Shown: in pieces, positions 1 through 8,865 of the stretch
Layout: each line of letters opens with the position of its first letter
Numbering within the stretch: the stretch's first letter is position 1
Assembly (NCBI RefSeq): GCF_000024785.1
Contig: NC_013441.1
Location: forward strand, 1,302,001 to 1,366,000
Source: Gordonia bronchialis DSM 43247
GTDB lineage: Bacteria; Actinomycetota; Actinomycetes; Mycobacteriales; Mycobacteriaceae
Reading direction: 5' to 3'
Length of the DNA: 64,000 nucleotides
The notes under the pieces: model-generated
Seen by the model: only the letters and a program-made list of their open reading frames with translations
Told to the model about the DNA's origin: nothing
Databases searched by the model: none
Translations under genes and position numbers: made by a program

Positions 1-131
1 TGTATCTGGGGGTGCACTGGACCACCGATGTGCTCGTCGGGTGGGTCCTCGGCGTGGTCTGGGTGGGGCTCTGCGTTGTGGTCATGAACCGGTATGAGGT
101 ACGTCGGGCCGTCGATCCGGTGCGAGGTTGA
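1..131 (+). CDS. PAP2-family phosphatase, C-terminal fragment
   Basis: Partial gene running in from the left edge; frame 3 reads 42 residues to a TGA at 129-131. The visible piece starts YLGVHWTTDVLVGW, which resembles the last conserved motif of PAP2 (phosphatidic acid phosphatase type 2) enzymes, where a histidine and a following aspartate complete the active site next to a membrane helix. A hydrophobic stretch follows (about residues 10-28) and then a short basic cytoplasmic tail. The substrate cannot be inferred; lipid phosphate or prenyl diphosphate is typical of the family. Confidence 0.6.
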   Translation, partial: YLGVHWTTDVLVGWVLGVVWVGLCVVVMNRYEVRRAVDPVRG

Positions 132-206
132 GTCCCTGGACGATCCGACGATGTTGGTTCGGCCGGACGATAGGCGAATCGCGGTCACTGCCGGTTTACT
201 GGAACG

Positions 207-2891
207 ATGCCGAACCCTGGGCGTGGCTCGTCCGACGACCCCGCCGACGATCCGCAGGAATCCCCGACGGTCATCGAACCGGTCGCTGACCCGACGGTGA
301 TCCCCGGACACCCACCGGCCGACGAGTCGCCCACGGTCTACGAACCCATCGACCGGCTGTCGTTGCGCAAGTCGATGCAGAACCCCACCGAGCAGGTGGC
401 GCCGCCCACGTCGGCGGGACCCACGTCGGTTGGACCTCCAGCTGTGGAACACACCTCGCTGGGCCCGGCTGCGCCTTATCGGGCCACCCAGGTGAACCCG
501 TCGACACCGATCCCGGCCCTCGGCCCCTTGCCGGCCGGACCCCAACCGGCCGGACCCCCACCGGCCGGACCCCCGTACGGTCCGCCGCCGGGGATGCCAC
601 CCGGATACCAGGGCGGCCCGCCGATGCCGCCCGCCCCACCGCGCCGGAAGCGTTCGCGGGCCCCATGGATCGTGTCCGGTGTGGTCCTGGTTCTCGTCGC
701 CGCACTCGTCGCCGGGGGCGTGGTGTGGTGGCAGCATCGCTCATCCGACGACGATCAGCCGGCGCTGCTCGCGGGGCAGCTCACGGGGTCGTATCCGACG
801 GCGCCGAGCGCACCGCAGTGGACGGTGAAGCCCAGCGACTTCGGCGGCGACCGGTTCGTGTCACCCCTGCCGTGGGACAAGCAGTACCAGAGGCCCGGTG
901 CTATCCACGACGACACCACGCTTGTGACGCTGGTCGGCGACAGTTCGACGGGGTATGCCGACCTGAACCCGCTCGTGGGCGTCAACACACACACCGGTCG
1001 GCACTGGACATTCGGCAAGCGTGTCGCACAGTGCGCCGACACGGTGGCCGACAACGCGGTCGCATGTGCCGACACCAGCACCGTTTACGTCATCGACGTG
1101 CGCACCGGCGAGAGTACGACGACGATGCCGCTTCCGTCCGGCGGATTTGGATTGGCGTTCAACGGGTCTGCGGTGTTCACGCGATCCTTCCTCGAAGGCC
1201 ACAACTCGGTGGTCATCTCGAAGCTCTCGCCGACCGGTACACAGTGGCAGCGTGAGGTGGCCGTTCCCGAACCCCTGCCGTCGGGCGACTCGTCGGGGTT
1301 CACCGCCACCAAGCACCTCGTGGCGACCGGCAGCGGCACTGTCGTTGTCGTTTCCGCCGACGACGGTCGCACGATTCTCGCGAAACCCGGCCGGGCCGAC
1401 ATAGGGAAGCTGCCCGACGGTTCGATGACCGTCATCACCGGGAACACCGACGGTGGAAACCCGACCGACGGACCGGTTGTGCATGTTCGACCCGACGGCA
1501 CCACCCAAAGCCTTGGTGGCAAGACGTTTTCCGTTCCCGGAGTGGTGACCACCGGACAGCGCGATCGCATCATGGTCGGCCGGTCCTACACGTCCGTGAA
1601 TGACGGTACGGCCGTGTGGTCGGTCCAGAGCGACAACGAGTACGCCTCGCCCGAGGTCTATGTCGCCGACGATCGTGAGGTCGTGGTCTCCGGCCTCGGC
1701 AACGGGTCCCTGGGTGCCGTCGACACCGCCAACGGCCGGGTCATCTGGACCGCGTCGGACGTCGGCGAGGTCGTGACGGACGGCGAACACCTCATCGGCG
1801 CGTCGACCGACGGGGGACTCACCGCCATCGATCTCGAGACCGGTTCACGGCTGTGGTCGGTGGACGCCGCCACTCTGGGGAACCGGGCCATCGGCGGGCA
1901 GTCCACGCCGTCGGCGCCGCAGGTCCTGGTCGGCGGCGGAACCCTGGCGACGTTTACTGCCGCCACTATCACCGCCTTCGCCCCCACCGGCCCCCGCGCC
2001 ATCGTCCCGGGCACCACCCGCAAGCAGTCCACGGACAACGGAAACGGTTCCGGCGGAACCGAATACGTGACGCCGTGCGGCAGCCCACCGAAGTTCACCC
2101 CACAGTCGTTCCGCACCAGCTCGGGGGGACTCGGCGTGACCATGAAGGTGTCGGCCACCTGCCCGGGCGGCGACATCCTGTGGGGTCCGCAGACCCGCAT
2201 CACCATCAAGGACGGCAACGACCTGGTGGCGTCGGGCAACTTCGACTTCTCGCAGACCCCGGTCGCGGTTCCGTCGCTCGACGACGCGGGGACCGGCCTG
2301 ACGATGGAACTGACCTATCCGCCGGGATCGTTCTACCGGCTGCCCGACACGCTGTCGACGCAGGCGAGCACCGACCGCTTCCTGGTGGATTGCGACAAGG
2401 GACCCACCACCGGCCAGCCACCCAGGCTGACGGTCCCCGACGAGGGTTCGGCCGCGACCACGGCGACGGCCACCGGCCCGTCGCTGCCGCCGGGCACCGA
2501 TCTCACCGCCGCCAGCGTCGACGCCCTACGGGTGCAGGCGAATTCGGATCGCGCCTTCATCTTGACGAACCTGAACAACCGGTGGGTGGCCCAGCTGAGT
2601 TCCAAACGTCCCGGTCTCAACGCGGAGGGTCGGATCTGGGACAACCAGGCCATCCTCGACGAATTCCTGGCCTTGCGGCTGCGGTTCAGCGACGTCCGCC
2701 TGCTCTACAGCGACGAGTGGCCGGTGTTCAACTATCGCGGCTGGTGGGTGACCGTCGCCGCGGCCACCTTCCCCGGGCCCGATGCTGCCAACAATTGGTG
2801 TCGGGCACAGGGATTCACCAAGGACCACTGTTTTGCGAAACTGATCAGCAGCACTCGGGGACCCGAAGGATCGACCAGGTACTGGTCGTGA
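207..2891 (+). CDS. membrane-anchored PQQ-like beta-propeller protein
   Basis: 894 residues. The N-terminal ~145 residues are cytoplasmic, low in complexity and rich in proline and glycine, with short PAGP repeats. A basic RRKRSR patch and one membrane helix (about 152-174) follow, so the rest lies outside the membrane. Residues ~200-620 contain repeated blade-like segments such as NGRVIWTASDV and ETGSRLWSVDA, typical of PQQ-like/BamB-type propellers. Several cysteines (around residues 275-290 and in the C-terminal third) could form disulphides. The last ~110 residues form a separate domain with a W-rich motif (FNYRGWWVTV) seen C-terminally in actinobacterial surface proteins. No enzyme motif is visible; a binding or envelope-assembly role is inferred. 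The ATG at 207 is the first start before the Pro-rich region. Confidence 0.72.
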   Translation: MPNPGRGSSDDPADDPQESPTVIEPVADPTVIPGHPPADESPTVYEPIDRLSLRKSMQNPTEQVAPPTSAGPTSVGPPAVEHTSLGPAAPYRATQVNPSTPIPALGPLPAGPQPAGPPPAGPPYGPPPGMPPGYQGGPPMPPAPPRRKRSRAPWIVSGVVLVLVAALVAGGVVWWQHRSSDDDQPALLAGQLTGSYPTAPSAPQWTVKPSDFGGDRFVSPLPWDKQYQRPGAIHDDTTLVTLVGDSSTGYADLNPLVGVNTHTGRHWTFGKRVAQCADTVADNAVACADTSTVYVIDVRTGESTTTMPLPSGGFGLAFNGSAVFTRSFLEGHNSVVISKLSPTGTQWQREVAVPEPLPSGDSSGFTATKHLVATGSGTVVVVSADDGRTILAKPGRADIGKLPDGSMTVITGNTDGGNPTDGPVVHVRPDGTTQSLGGKTFSVPGVVTTGQRDRIMVGRSYTSVNDGTAVWSVQSDNEYASPEVYVADDREVVVSGLGNGSLGAVDTANGRVIWTASDVGEVVTDGEHLIGASTDGGLTAIDLETGSRLWSVDAATLGNRAIGGQSTPSAPQVLVGGGTLATFTAATITAFAPTGPRAIVPGTTRKQSTDNGNGSGGTEYVTPCGSPPKFTPQSFRTSSGGLGVTMKVSATCPGGDILWGPQTRITIKDGNDLVASGNFDFSQTPVAVPSLDDAGTGLTMELTYPPGSFYRLPDTLSTQASTDRFLVDCDKGPTTGQPPRLTVPDEGSAATTATATGPSLPPGTDLTAASVDALRVQANSDRAFILTNLNNRWVAQLSSKRPGLNAEGRIWDNQAILDEFLALRLRFSDVRLLYSDEWPVFNYRGWWVTVAAATFPGPDAANNWCRAQGFTKDHCFAKLISSTRGPEGSTRYWS

Positions 2892-2957
2892 CCGACGCGA
2901 CATTCCCGGGCGCCCAAGTGGCTGCGCCGTCGACGTGCGGCACGTACGGTCATCGTC

Positions 2958-4208
2958 ATGGATTTCTCTCCGTCACCGCGGTCGGCTGAGCTGACCGAGC
3001 GGGTTCGCGCCTTCATCACCGCCGAGATCGACCCCGTGGAGCCGGTCATCCACCGCGACATCGCGAGCCGCCGCGACGGCGGGGGAGACCCGTGGGAGCC
3101 GTCGCCGCTGATCGCGGAGCTGCAGGCCAAGGCACGCAAGGAAGGCCTGTGGAACCTCTTCCTGCCCGCGGCGCACGCCGGGAGCTACGCCGCGGACTTC
3201 GGGACCGACGGCGGTGCGGGCCTGTCCAACGTCGACTACGCGCCGCTGGCCGAGGCGATGGGTGTCTCGCAACTTGCGCCGGTCATCTTCAATTGCAGCG
3301 CCCCCGACACCGGCAACATGGAGGTCCTGCTGCGCTACGGCACCCCCGAGCAGCGCCAGCAGTGGCTCGAGCCGCTGCTGCGCGCCGACATCCGCAGCGC
3401 CTTCTGCATGACCGAGCCGGCGGTCGCGTCGTCGGATGCCACCAACATGGCAGCCAGCGCCGTCCTCGACGGCGACGACGTCATCATCAACGGCACCAAA
3501 TGGTTCTCCACCGGCGTCGGCCACCCCGACTGCAAGATCCTCATCTTCATGGGCGTCACCGACCCCGACGCCGACCGGCACGGCCGGCACACGATGGTGC
3601 TCGTTCCGATCGACGCCCCCGGGGTGCGGGTGGACCGCATGCTGTCCACGATGGGCTACTTCGACGAACCCTTCGGCCACGGTGAGGTGTCGTTCACCGA
3701 TGTGCGCGTCCCGGCGTCGAATATCCTGCTCGGACCCGGACGCGCCTTCGAGATCGCGCAGGGCCGACTGGGTCCCGGACGTGTCCACCACTGCATGCGT
3801 GCCATCGGGCTCGCCGAGCGGGCGCTGGAACTCGGTGTGCGACGGGCACTTTCACGCGAGGCGTTCGGCCGGCCGCTGGCCAAGCTCGGCGGTAACTCGG
3901 AACGGATCGCCGACGGCCGGATCGCGATCAACCGGTCGCGGCTGCTGGTGCTGCACGCTGCCTGGCTGCTGGATCAGGGGATGTCGCGCGAGGCGGTGTC
4001 GGCGGTGAGCGAGATCAAGGTCGAGGTACCGAACATGGCGCTCGACGTCATCGACCTCGCCATCCAGTTGCACGGCGGTGCCGGGCTGACCGATGACTTC
4101 CCGCTCGCCGCGGCATGGGTGGGTGCCCGATCGCTGCGTCTGGCCGACGGCCCCGACGAGGTGCACCGCAGCGTCGTCGCCCGGATCGAACTCGGCAAGT
4201 ACAAGTGA
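2958..4208 (+). CDS. acyl-CoA dehydrogenase (ACAD10/11-like)
   Basis: 416 residues, the usual length for a flavin-dependent acyl-CoA dehydrogenase. It should oxidise an acyl-CoA to the 2-enoyl-CoA in the cytoplasm using FAD. Family signatures are FCMTEPAVASSD (flavin-contacting loop), GTKWFSTG in the beta domain, and a C-terminal helical domain with LHGGAGLTDDFPLA and LADGPDEVHR. The last two resemble the ACAD10/11 subgroup rather than classical medium-chain enzymes. The next gene is a phosphotransferase-like protein 42 bp downstream on the same strand. In eukaryotic ACAD10/11 these two domains are fused, which supports a joint function on hydroxylated acyl-CoAs (inference). Confidence 0.88.
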   Translation: MDFSPSPRSAELTERVRAFITAEIDPVEPVIHRDIASRRDGGGDPWEPSPLIAELQAKARKEGLWNLFLPAAHAGSYAADFGTDGGAGLSNVDYAPLAEAMGVSQLAPVIFNCSAPDTGNMEVLLRYGTPEQRQQWLEPLLRADIRSAFCMTEPAVASSDATNMAASAVLDGDDVIINGTKWFSTGVGHPDCKILIFMGVTDPDADRHGRHTMVLVPIDAPGVRVDRMLSTMGYFDEPFGHGEVSFTDVRVPASNILLGPGRAFEIAQGRLGPGRVHHCMRAIGLAERALELGVRRALSREAFGRPLAKLGGNSERIADGRIAINRSRLLVLHAAWLLDQGMSREAVSAVSEIKVEVPNMALDVIDLAIQLHGGAGLTDDFPLAAAWVGARSLRLADGPDEVHRSVVARIELGKYK

Positions 4209-4250
4209 CCGCGGGGCTTCACGGTCAGCGGATGCGAGAGGGACACTAGG

Positions 4251-5315
4251 TTGGGAGACAACGACACCGGCGCCACCGCGGTCCGCGCCGAAGACGAGTT
4301 CGACGTCGGGCGGGTGGCCGACTGGCTGAGCCGGAACGCGGGGGTCGACGGCGTCCCGGAGGTGGCCCAGTTCTCCGGCGGGGCGTCGAACCTCACCTAT
4401 CTGCTGCGCTATCCCGACCGCGATCTGATTCTGCGTCGCGCGCCCCGGGGCACCAAAGCCCGTGGCGCACACGACATGCGACGCGAGTACCGGATCCAGG
4501 AGCAGCTGGGCAAGGTACTGGACTACATCGCGCCGCTGGTCGCCTTCTGCGACGACGAGGACATCCTGGGCGCCGACTTCTACGTGATGGGGCGTATCGA
4601 CGGTGTCATCCCGCGGCGTGAATGGCCGGCCGAGGTGCCCCTCGACGCCGAGCAGGCCCGTCGACTGTGCCTCAACTTCATCGACACGCTCGTCGAGCTC
4701 CATTCGGTGGATCCCGAACAGGCCGGACTGTCTGACCTGGGTAAGGGATTCGGTTACGTGCGCCGGCAGGTCGACGGGTGGACGACGCGGTTCCGTAACG
4801 CCCACACCGACGATGTCCCCGAGTTCGGCGCGGAGATCGCCTGGATCGCCGACAATCAGCCCGACGACGTAGCGAACTGCGTCATCCACAACGACTACAA
4901 GCTCGACAACGTGGTCCTCGACCGGGACGACCCGACGCGCGTGATCGGCATCCTCGACTGGGAGATGGCCACCCTCGGGGACCCGCTGATGGACGTCGCG
5001 GGCTCCCTGGCCTACTGGGTGCAGGCCGACGACGGTGAGGTGATGGCGGCGATCCGTCGCGTCCCGACTCATCTGCCCGGCATGATCACCCGCGCCGAGT
5101 TCGTCGAACGGTATTGCGACCGTATGGGTTTCGACATGACCCCGGAACAGTGGCGCTGGTATGAGGCCTTCGGCCTGTTCCGCTCGGTGGTCATTGCCCA
5201 GCAGATCTACTACCGCTACTACCACGGTCAGACCACCAATCCGGCCTATGAGCGTCTCGGCCAGGCGGTGGTCGCTCTCGGCGCTCGGCTGACCGAGATC
5301 ATCGCCGCCGGCTGA
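4251..5315 (+). CDS. phosphotransferase family protein (APH/ACAD10-type kinase domain)
   Basis: 354 residues from a TTG start. It carries the aminoglycoside-phosphotransferase/choline-kinase fold motifs: GGASNLTYLL (nucleotide loop), the catalytic HNDYKLDNVV and the metal-binding LDWEMATLGDP. The subgroup paired with acyl-CoA dehydrogenases is thought to phosphorylate hydroxyacyl groups (4-hydroxyacyl-CoA in mammalian ACAD10/11), so this pair probably handles hydroxy fatty acids and not antibiotics. That assignment is from family knowledge and context. The start is uncertain; the residues after the TTG are acidic and poorly conserved. Confidence 0.82.
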   Translation: MGDNDTGATAVRAEDEFDVGRVADWLSRNAGVDGVPEVAQFSGGASNLTYLLRYPDRDLILRRAPRGTKARGAHDMRREYRIQEQLGKVLDYIAPLVAFCDDEDILGADFYVMGRIDGVIPRREWPAEVPLDAEQARRLCLNFIDTLVELHSVDPEQAGLSDLGKGFGYVRRQVDGWTTRFRNAHTDDVPEFGAEIAWIADNQPDDVANCVIHNDYKLDNVVLDRDDPTRVIGILDWEMATLGDPLMDVAGSLAYWVQADDGEVMAAIRRVPTHLPGMITRAEFVERYCDRMGFDMTPEQWRWYEAFGLFRSVVIAQQIYYRYYHGQTTNPAYERLGQAVVALGARLTEIIAAG

Positions 5316-5412
5316 CGCGGGCCGAAGCCGCGGCGAAGAAATTCGCGATCCCTCTCCTCTGAGACGAATTCGCTCGATATGCTTCATATATGAAACTTGA
5401 TGTGAGCGCGTT

Positions 5413-6093
5413 GTGAGCGGGACGGTCATCGTGCTCGGGGTGGTGGCCGTCCTGGCGGTGCTCGGCGTGGTCTGGCTGGTGGCGTTGTTCGTTCTGTTCG
5501 GATTGGCGTCCCGGCCGGACCGCTTCCGGGTACGGGATATGACGCTCGACGAGGTAGACGACTACATCGAGCGCCGCGCGGCTTTCGCGATCACGATTCG
5601 GGAGACGACGCCGCTGTCCCGCCGCGAGGTATGGGAACGCCTCACCGGTGCGCCCTATCTGAGCTCCCTGTCCATGCTGGCGGGGCCGGAGTGGTCGGTG
5701 TCCGGAACGGGACGCGTCGCGGTCGGGGCGACGCGCACCATGTCCGGCACCTTCCTCTCCGTGGCCCAGCGCCTCGCCGCCGTCGACGAACGTGAGCGGA
5801 TCGTGCTGATCGGCACCGGCGTCTCGGTACCGCTGGCCATCAAGGACTTCGCCGAACGCTTCACCCTCACCGACGGCGAACGACTGAACACGATCACGGT
5901 GACCTGGGAGATCGCGGGATCACCCCGCTGGGTGGGATTCCTGCCATGGCGCTGGGGTGCGCCACTGATCCGCCCGGTGCTCGCATTCGTGTTGCGACAT
6001 ATACTGCGGCTCAAACCATTTCGACGGCCCGGGACTGGCAGGCCGGAGGTCGACGACGCCACCCGGCGCCACGATCAGTCCAGTCCCTCCTGA
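5413..6093 (+). CDS. membrane-anchored SRPBCC-like protein
   Basis: 226 residues from a GTG. One strong N-terminal membrane helix (about residues 4-29) is followed by a soluble domain of ~150 residues. The spacing of its strands and the segment ISxRWV..LPWRWGAPLIR recall polyketide cyclase/SRPBCC lipid-binding folds. No catalytic motif is evident. It ends 19 bp inside the convergent DUF2530 gene. A lipid- or ligand-binding role at the membrane is a guess; treat it as a conserved hypothetical. Confidence 0.6.
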   Translation: MSGTVIVLGVVAVLAVLGVVWLVALFVLFGLASRPDRFRVRDMTLDEVDDYIERRAAFAITIRETTPLSRREVWERLTGAPYLSSLSMLAGPEWSVSGTGRVAVGATRTMSGTFLSVAQRLAAVDERERIVLIGTGVSVPLAIKDFAERFTLTDGERLNTITVTWEIAGSPRWVGFLPWRWGAPLIRPVLAFVLRHILRLKPFRRPGTGRPEVDDATRRHDQSSPS

Positions 6094-6323
6094 GCGCCGC
6101 GATCACCGCGTCGCACACCGGCACGCTGGACGGTGACGATCGTCGTACCGAGTAGTCCGACGCCCAGTCCGACCAGGCAGACCTGCAGGGCACGGTCACC
6201 GCCGACGTCGGCCAGCCACACCACCAGCGTGGCGACCGCCCAGGCGAGCATGCCGATCACGATCACGGGTTCCGGCGCCCGCAGGAGGCGGGGGAGTTCG
6301 GGGATCTGCGCTGCGTCGGTCAT
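6075..6323 (-). CDS. DUF2530 family small membrane protein
   Basis: 82 residues from the ATG at 6323; longer in-frame starts would run into the divergent permease gene and add low-complexity sequence. Two predicted membrane helices (around VIVIGMLAWAVATLVVWLA and ALQVCLVGLGVGLLGTTIV) are joined by a short loop, with a basic C-terminus. It matches the small DUF2530 proteins found next to a MarR regulator in mycobacteria (Rv0879c position). Function unknown. It is divergent from the permease at 6347, with only 23 bp between start codons. Confidence 0.7.
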   Translation of the reverse strand: MTDAAQIPELPRLLRAPEPVIVIGMLAWAVATLVVWLADVGGDRALQVCLVGLGVGLLGTTIVTVQRAGVRRGDRGAQEGLD

Positions 6324-6346
6324 GACCCCAGGGTAACTTTCTCGGG

Positions 6347-7933
6347 GTGCCCACCGATTCGTCGAGCGAGCCCACCAACCCGAGTGACCCCACCGAGCCG
6401 TCGCGGGAACCCACCGAGCCGGTGAACCCACCGGGCAAGGACAAGCGGGGCGAGGACGTGCCGGCTTCGTCGGAGTCCGACGGCCCGGCCGCAGCGACCG
6501 GTGTGCTCGATCGCTACTTCAAGATCTCCGAGCGGGGTTCGACGCTCAACCGCGAATTCCGGGGCGGCCTGGTCAGCTTCTTCACGATGGCCTACATCGT
6601 GGTGCTCAACCCGATCATCATCGGTGGCGTCCCGTCGACCGACGGTGCGCCCGCCAAGAACGCCGACGTCCTCGGGCACGTGCTGCCGTTGGCGCAGGTC
6701 GCCGCGGTCACCGCGCTGGTCGCCGGTGTCATGACCATCCTGTTCGGTCTGATCGCCAACTACCCGTTCGCCATCGCCACCGGGCTGGGCATCAACAGCC
6801 TGCTGGCGGTCTCCATCGCGCCCGAGGTGACGTGGCCCGAAGCCATGGGGCTGGTGGTGATCGACGGCATCATCATCGTCCTGCTGGCGGTCACCGGCTT
6901 CCGAACCGCGGTCTTCAATGCGGTACCGGCCGAACTCAAGGCCGCCATCGCGGCCGGCATCGGATGCTTCATCGCCTTCATCGGTTTCGTCGACGCCGGG
7001 TTCGTGCGGAAGCCCGAGGCCGGCACCACGCCGGTGCAACTCGGCTTCGACAACTCCATCACCACCGTCCCGACCCTGATCTTCGCGATCGGCGTCCTCG
7101 TGATGGGCGTACTGGTGGTGCGCCGGGTACCCGGCGGACTGCTGATCGGGATCGCGATCACCGCGGTGGTGTCGATCATCCTCGAGGCGATCTTCGATTT
7201 CGGTTCCTCGATGGACAATCCGGACGGCTGGAGTCTGTCGATCCCGGAACTGCCCAAGGCACTCGGCGGGTGGCCCGACCTCAGTCTCGTCGGCGACGTG
7301 GACCTGTTCGGCGCGTTCACCCGGATCGGGGTGCTCGCCGCATCCGTCTTCGTGTTCGCCCTGGTGCTGTCGAACTTCTTCGACGCCATGGGCACCATGA
7401 CCGGCCTGGGCAAAGAGGCCGGACTCACCGACGAGAAGGGAAACCTCCCCGGCATCGGTCGCGCACTGGTTGTCGAGGGCACCGGCGCGATCGTCGGCGG
7501 TGCGGCCTCGTCGTCGTCGAACACGGTGTTCGTCGAATCGGCGTCCGGTATCGCCGAGGGCGCGCGCACCGGGCTGGCCAACGTGGTGACCGGCCTGCTG
7601 TTCCTGGTGGCCATGTTCCTCACCCCGCTCTACGAGGTGATCCCGCTCGAGGCGGTGGCTCCGGCTCTCGTGGTGGTCGGTGCGCTCATGATCGGGCAAT
7701 TGCGTTCCATCGATTTCACCCGGTTCGACTATGCGCTGCCGGCGTTCCTGACCGTCGTCGTCATGCCGTTCACCTACTCGATCGCCAACGGCATCGGTGT
7801 CGGATTCATCAGCTGGGTGGTGATGGCGACCGCGGCCGGAAAGGTCCGGAGCGTGCATCCGTTACTCTGGGTGGTGGCCGCCGTCTTCGTGGCCTACTTC
7901 GCCCGGGCGCCGATCTCCGACCTGATCAACTGA
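6347..7933 (+). CDS. NCS2-family nucleobase permease (AzgA-like)
   Basis: 528 residues from a GTG, with ~12-14 membrane helices after a 60-residue Pro/Glu-rich cytoplasmic leader. Motifs fit the AzgA (guanine/hypoxanthine/adenine) branch of NCS2 carriers: the N-terminal GGLVSFFTMAYIVVLNP, ATGLGINSLLA, and VVEGTGAIVGGAASSSSNT. The last of these corresponds to the substrate-binding half-helix. It would import purine bases with protons. The long N-terminal leader, rich in EPT repeats, is unusual and could be partly untranslated if a later start is used. Confidence 0.85.
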   Translation: MPTDSSSEPTNPSDPTEPSREPTEPVNPPGKDKRGEDVPASSESDGPAAATGVLDRYFKISERGSTLNREFRGGLVSFFTMAYIVVLNPIIIGGVPSTDGAPAKNADVLGHVLPLAQVAAVTALVAGVMTILFGLIANYPFAIATGLGINSLLAVSIAPEVTWPEAMGLVVIDGIIIVLLAVTGFRTAVFNAVPAELKAAIAAGIGCFIAFIGFVDAGFVRKPEAGTTPVQLGFDNSITTVPTLIFAIGVLVMGVLVVRRVPGGLLIGIAITAVVSIILEAIFDFGSSMDNPDGWSLSIPELPKALGGWPDLSLVGDVDLFGAFTRIGVLAASVFVFALVLSNFFDAMGTMTGLGKEAGLTDEKGNLPGIGRALVVEGTGAIVGGAASSSSNTVFVESASGIAEGARTGLANVVTGLLFLVAMFLTPLYEVIPLEAVAPALVVVGALMIGQLRSIDFTRFDYALPAFLTVVVMPFTYSIANGIGVGFISWVVMATAAGKVRSVHPLLWVVAAVFVAYFARAPISDLIN

Positions 7934-8024
7934 CGATCGGACAATCCGGAAACCGCTGTCGTCTGAATGGTTCAATTGACCCGGTGTGCGCTGCGCAAAC
8001 GCCGTTGTGATCTACGCTGATCGG

Positions 8025-8465
8025 GTGCATCAACCGTACGGGGACGGGAGCCTGGCGGGCGATCTCTCGCTTGCTGTGGTCCGATTTGCGCGACGCCTTC
8101 GAGGGCGTCGCGAGAACAAGCTCGTGTCGCTGACCCAGTTGTCGGCGCTCAGTACGCTGCATCACGAGGGACCGATGACCCCGGGCGCACTTGCCGCCGC
8201 CGAGCGTGTCCGCCCGCCGTCGATGACGCGGGTCATCGCCTCGCTCTCCGATCTCGGCATGATCAAACGCGAACCCCACCCCACCGACGGTCGGCAGGCC
8301 ATCGTGACCCTCGCCCCGGCCGGCCGCGACGTCGTCACCGACGAACTCGCCGCGCGCAAGGCGTGGCTCGACGACCGGCTCTCCGAACTCACCTCCGACG
8401 AGCGCGACACCCTGCGCCAGGTGGTCGCGATCATGAACAAGATGATCAACTCCACCGACAACTGA
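8025..8465 (+). CDS. MarR-family transcriptional regulator
   Basis: 146 residues from the GTG at 8025 (VHQPYGDG). A farther start at 7986 would add 13 residues that do not look conserved. The winged-helix motif is clear: SLTQLSALSTLHHEGPMTPG followed by the recognition helix region RVRPPSMTRVIASL, then the wing PHPTDGRQAIV and a dimerisation helix. The PPSMTRVIASL segment is close to the mycobacterial Rv0880 protein as I recall it. It probably senses a small molecule or oxidant; the target is unknown. Confidence 0.85.
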   Translation: MHQPYGDGSLAGDLSLAVVRFARRLRGRRENKLVSLTQLSALSTLHHEGPMTPGALAAAERVRPPSMTRVIASLSDLGMIKREPHPTDGRQAIVTLAPAGRDVVTDELAARKAWLDDRLSELTSDERDTLRQVVAIMNKMINSTDN

Positions 8466-8472
8466 CGCCCTG

Positions 8473-8637
8473 CTTCGAGCCGGCGCACCACTGCTGGTCG
8501 AGCCGCCGCCCCACCACAGCTGGTTGAGCCAGCGGCCCACTACTGCTGGTTGAGCCGCCGGCCCACTACTGCTGGTTGAGCCGTCGGCCCACTACTGCTG
8601 GTTGAGCCGTCGGCCCACTACTGCTGGTTGAGCCGGC
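8473..8637. repeat. 26-bp tandem repeat array
   Basis: Just after the marR stop a 26-bp unit, TGGTTGAGCCGTCGGCCCAC plus TACTGC, is repeated at 8495, 8521, 8547, 8573 and 8599 with a partial copy at 8625. A degenerate copy lies before 8495. Units differ at a few positions. The unit shares its TGGTTGAGCC core with the inverted repeat that follows and with the repeats at 60.9-61.2 kb. No coding sequence is apparent. Confidence 0.85.
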
Positions 8638-8822
8638 ACGGGCGAGCGCAGCGAGACCGAGCCGAGTCGAAACCACAAGCGAGGCAACGCCTGTCAGCCA
8701 CCACCACGTGCACCCCGCGGTTGCGAACATCTCCGTCTCGCGATTTGGTTTCGACGCGCGGCGGTCTCGCTACGCTCGCCCGTCGCGGCTCAACCAGCAG
8801 TGGTGGGCGGCTCAACCAGCAG
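8621..8822. repeat. dispersed imperfect inverted repeat, copy 1
   Basis: A left arm of about 53 bp (8621-8673, CTGCTGGTTGAGCCGGCACG...) is the near-complement of 8747-8800 (...GCGGCTCAACCAGCAG), separated by ~75 bp. A further copy of the end (GGCTCAACCAGCAG) lies at 8809-8822. Arms contain GGTCTCGCT and TTTCGAC blocks shared with copy 2 at 60.93-61.22 kb. Together with the tandem array this accounts for the gene-free 8466-8865 region. Confidence 0.75.
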
Positions 8823-8865
8823 GGGTCGCGGGCGTTCGGCGGCGCAACCAGCCAAGCGGGTCGGC

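Noticed and set aside
4251..5315. Aminoglycoside resistance kinase
   Set aside because: The fold is APH-like but pairing with an ACAD10/11-type dehydrogenase and the motif details point to acyl metabolism.
3852..5429. 525-residue open frame on the - strand
   Set aside because: Antisense to the dehydrogenase and phosphotransferase genes, which have clear family motifs.
8473..8637. Possible CRISPR array
   Set aside because: Units are directly contiguous at 26 bp with no unique spacers, and there are no cas genes in the window.
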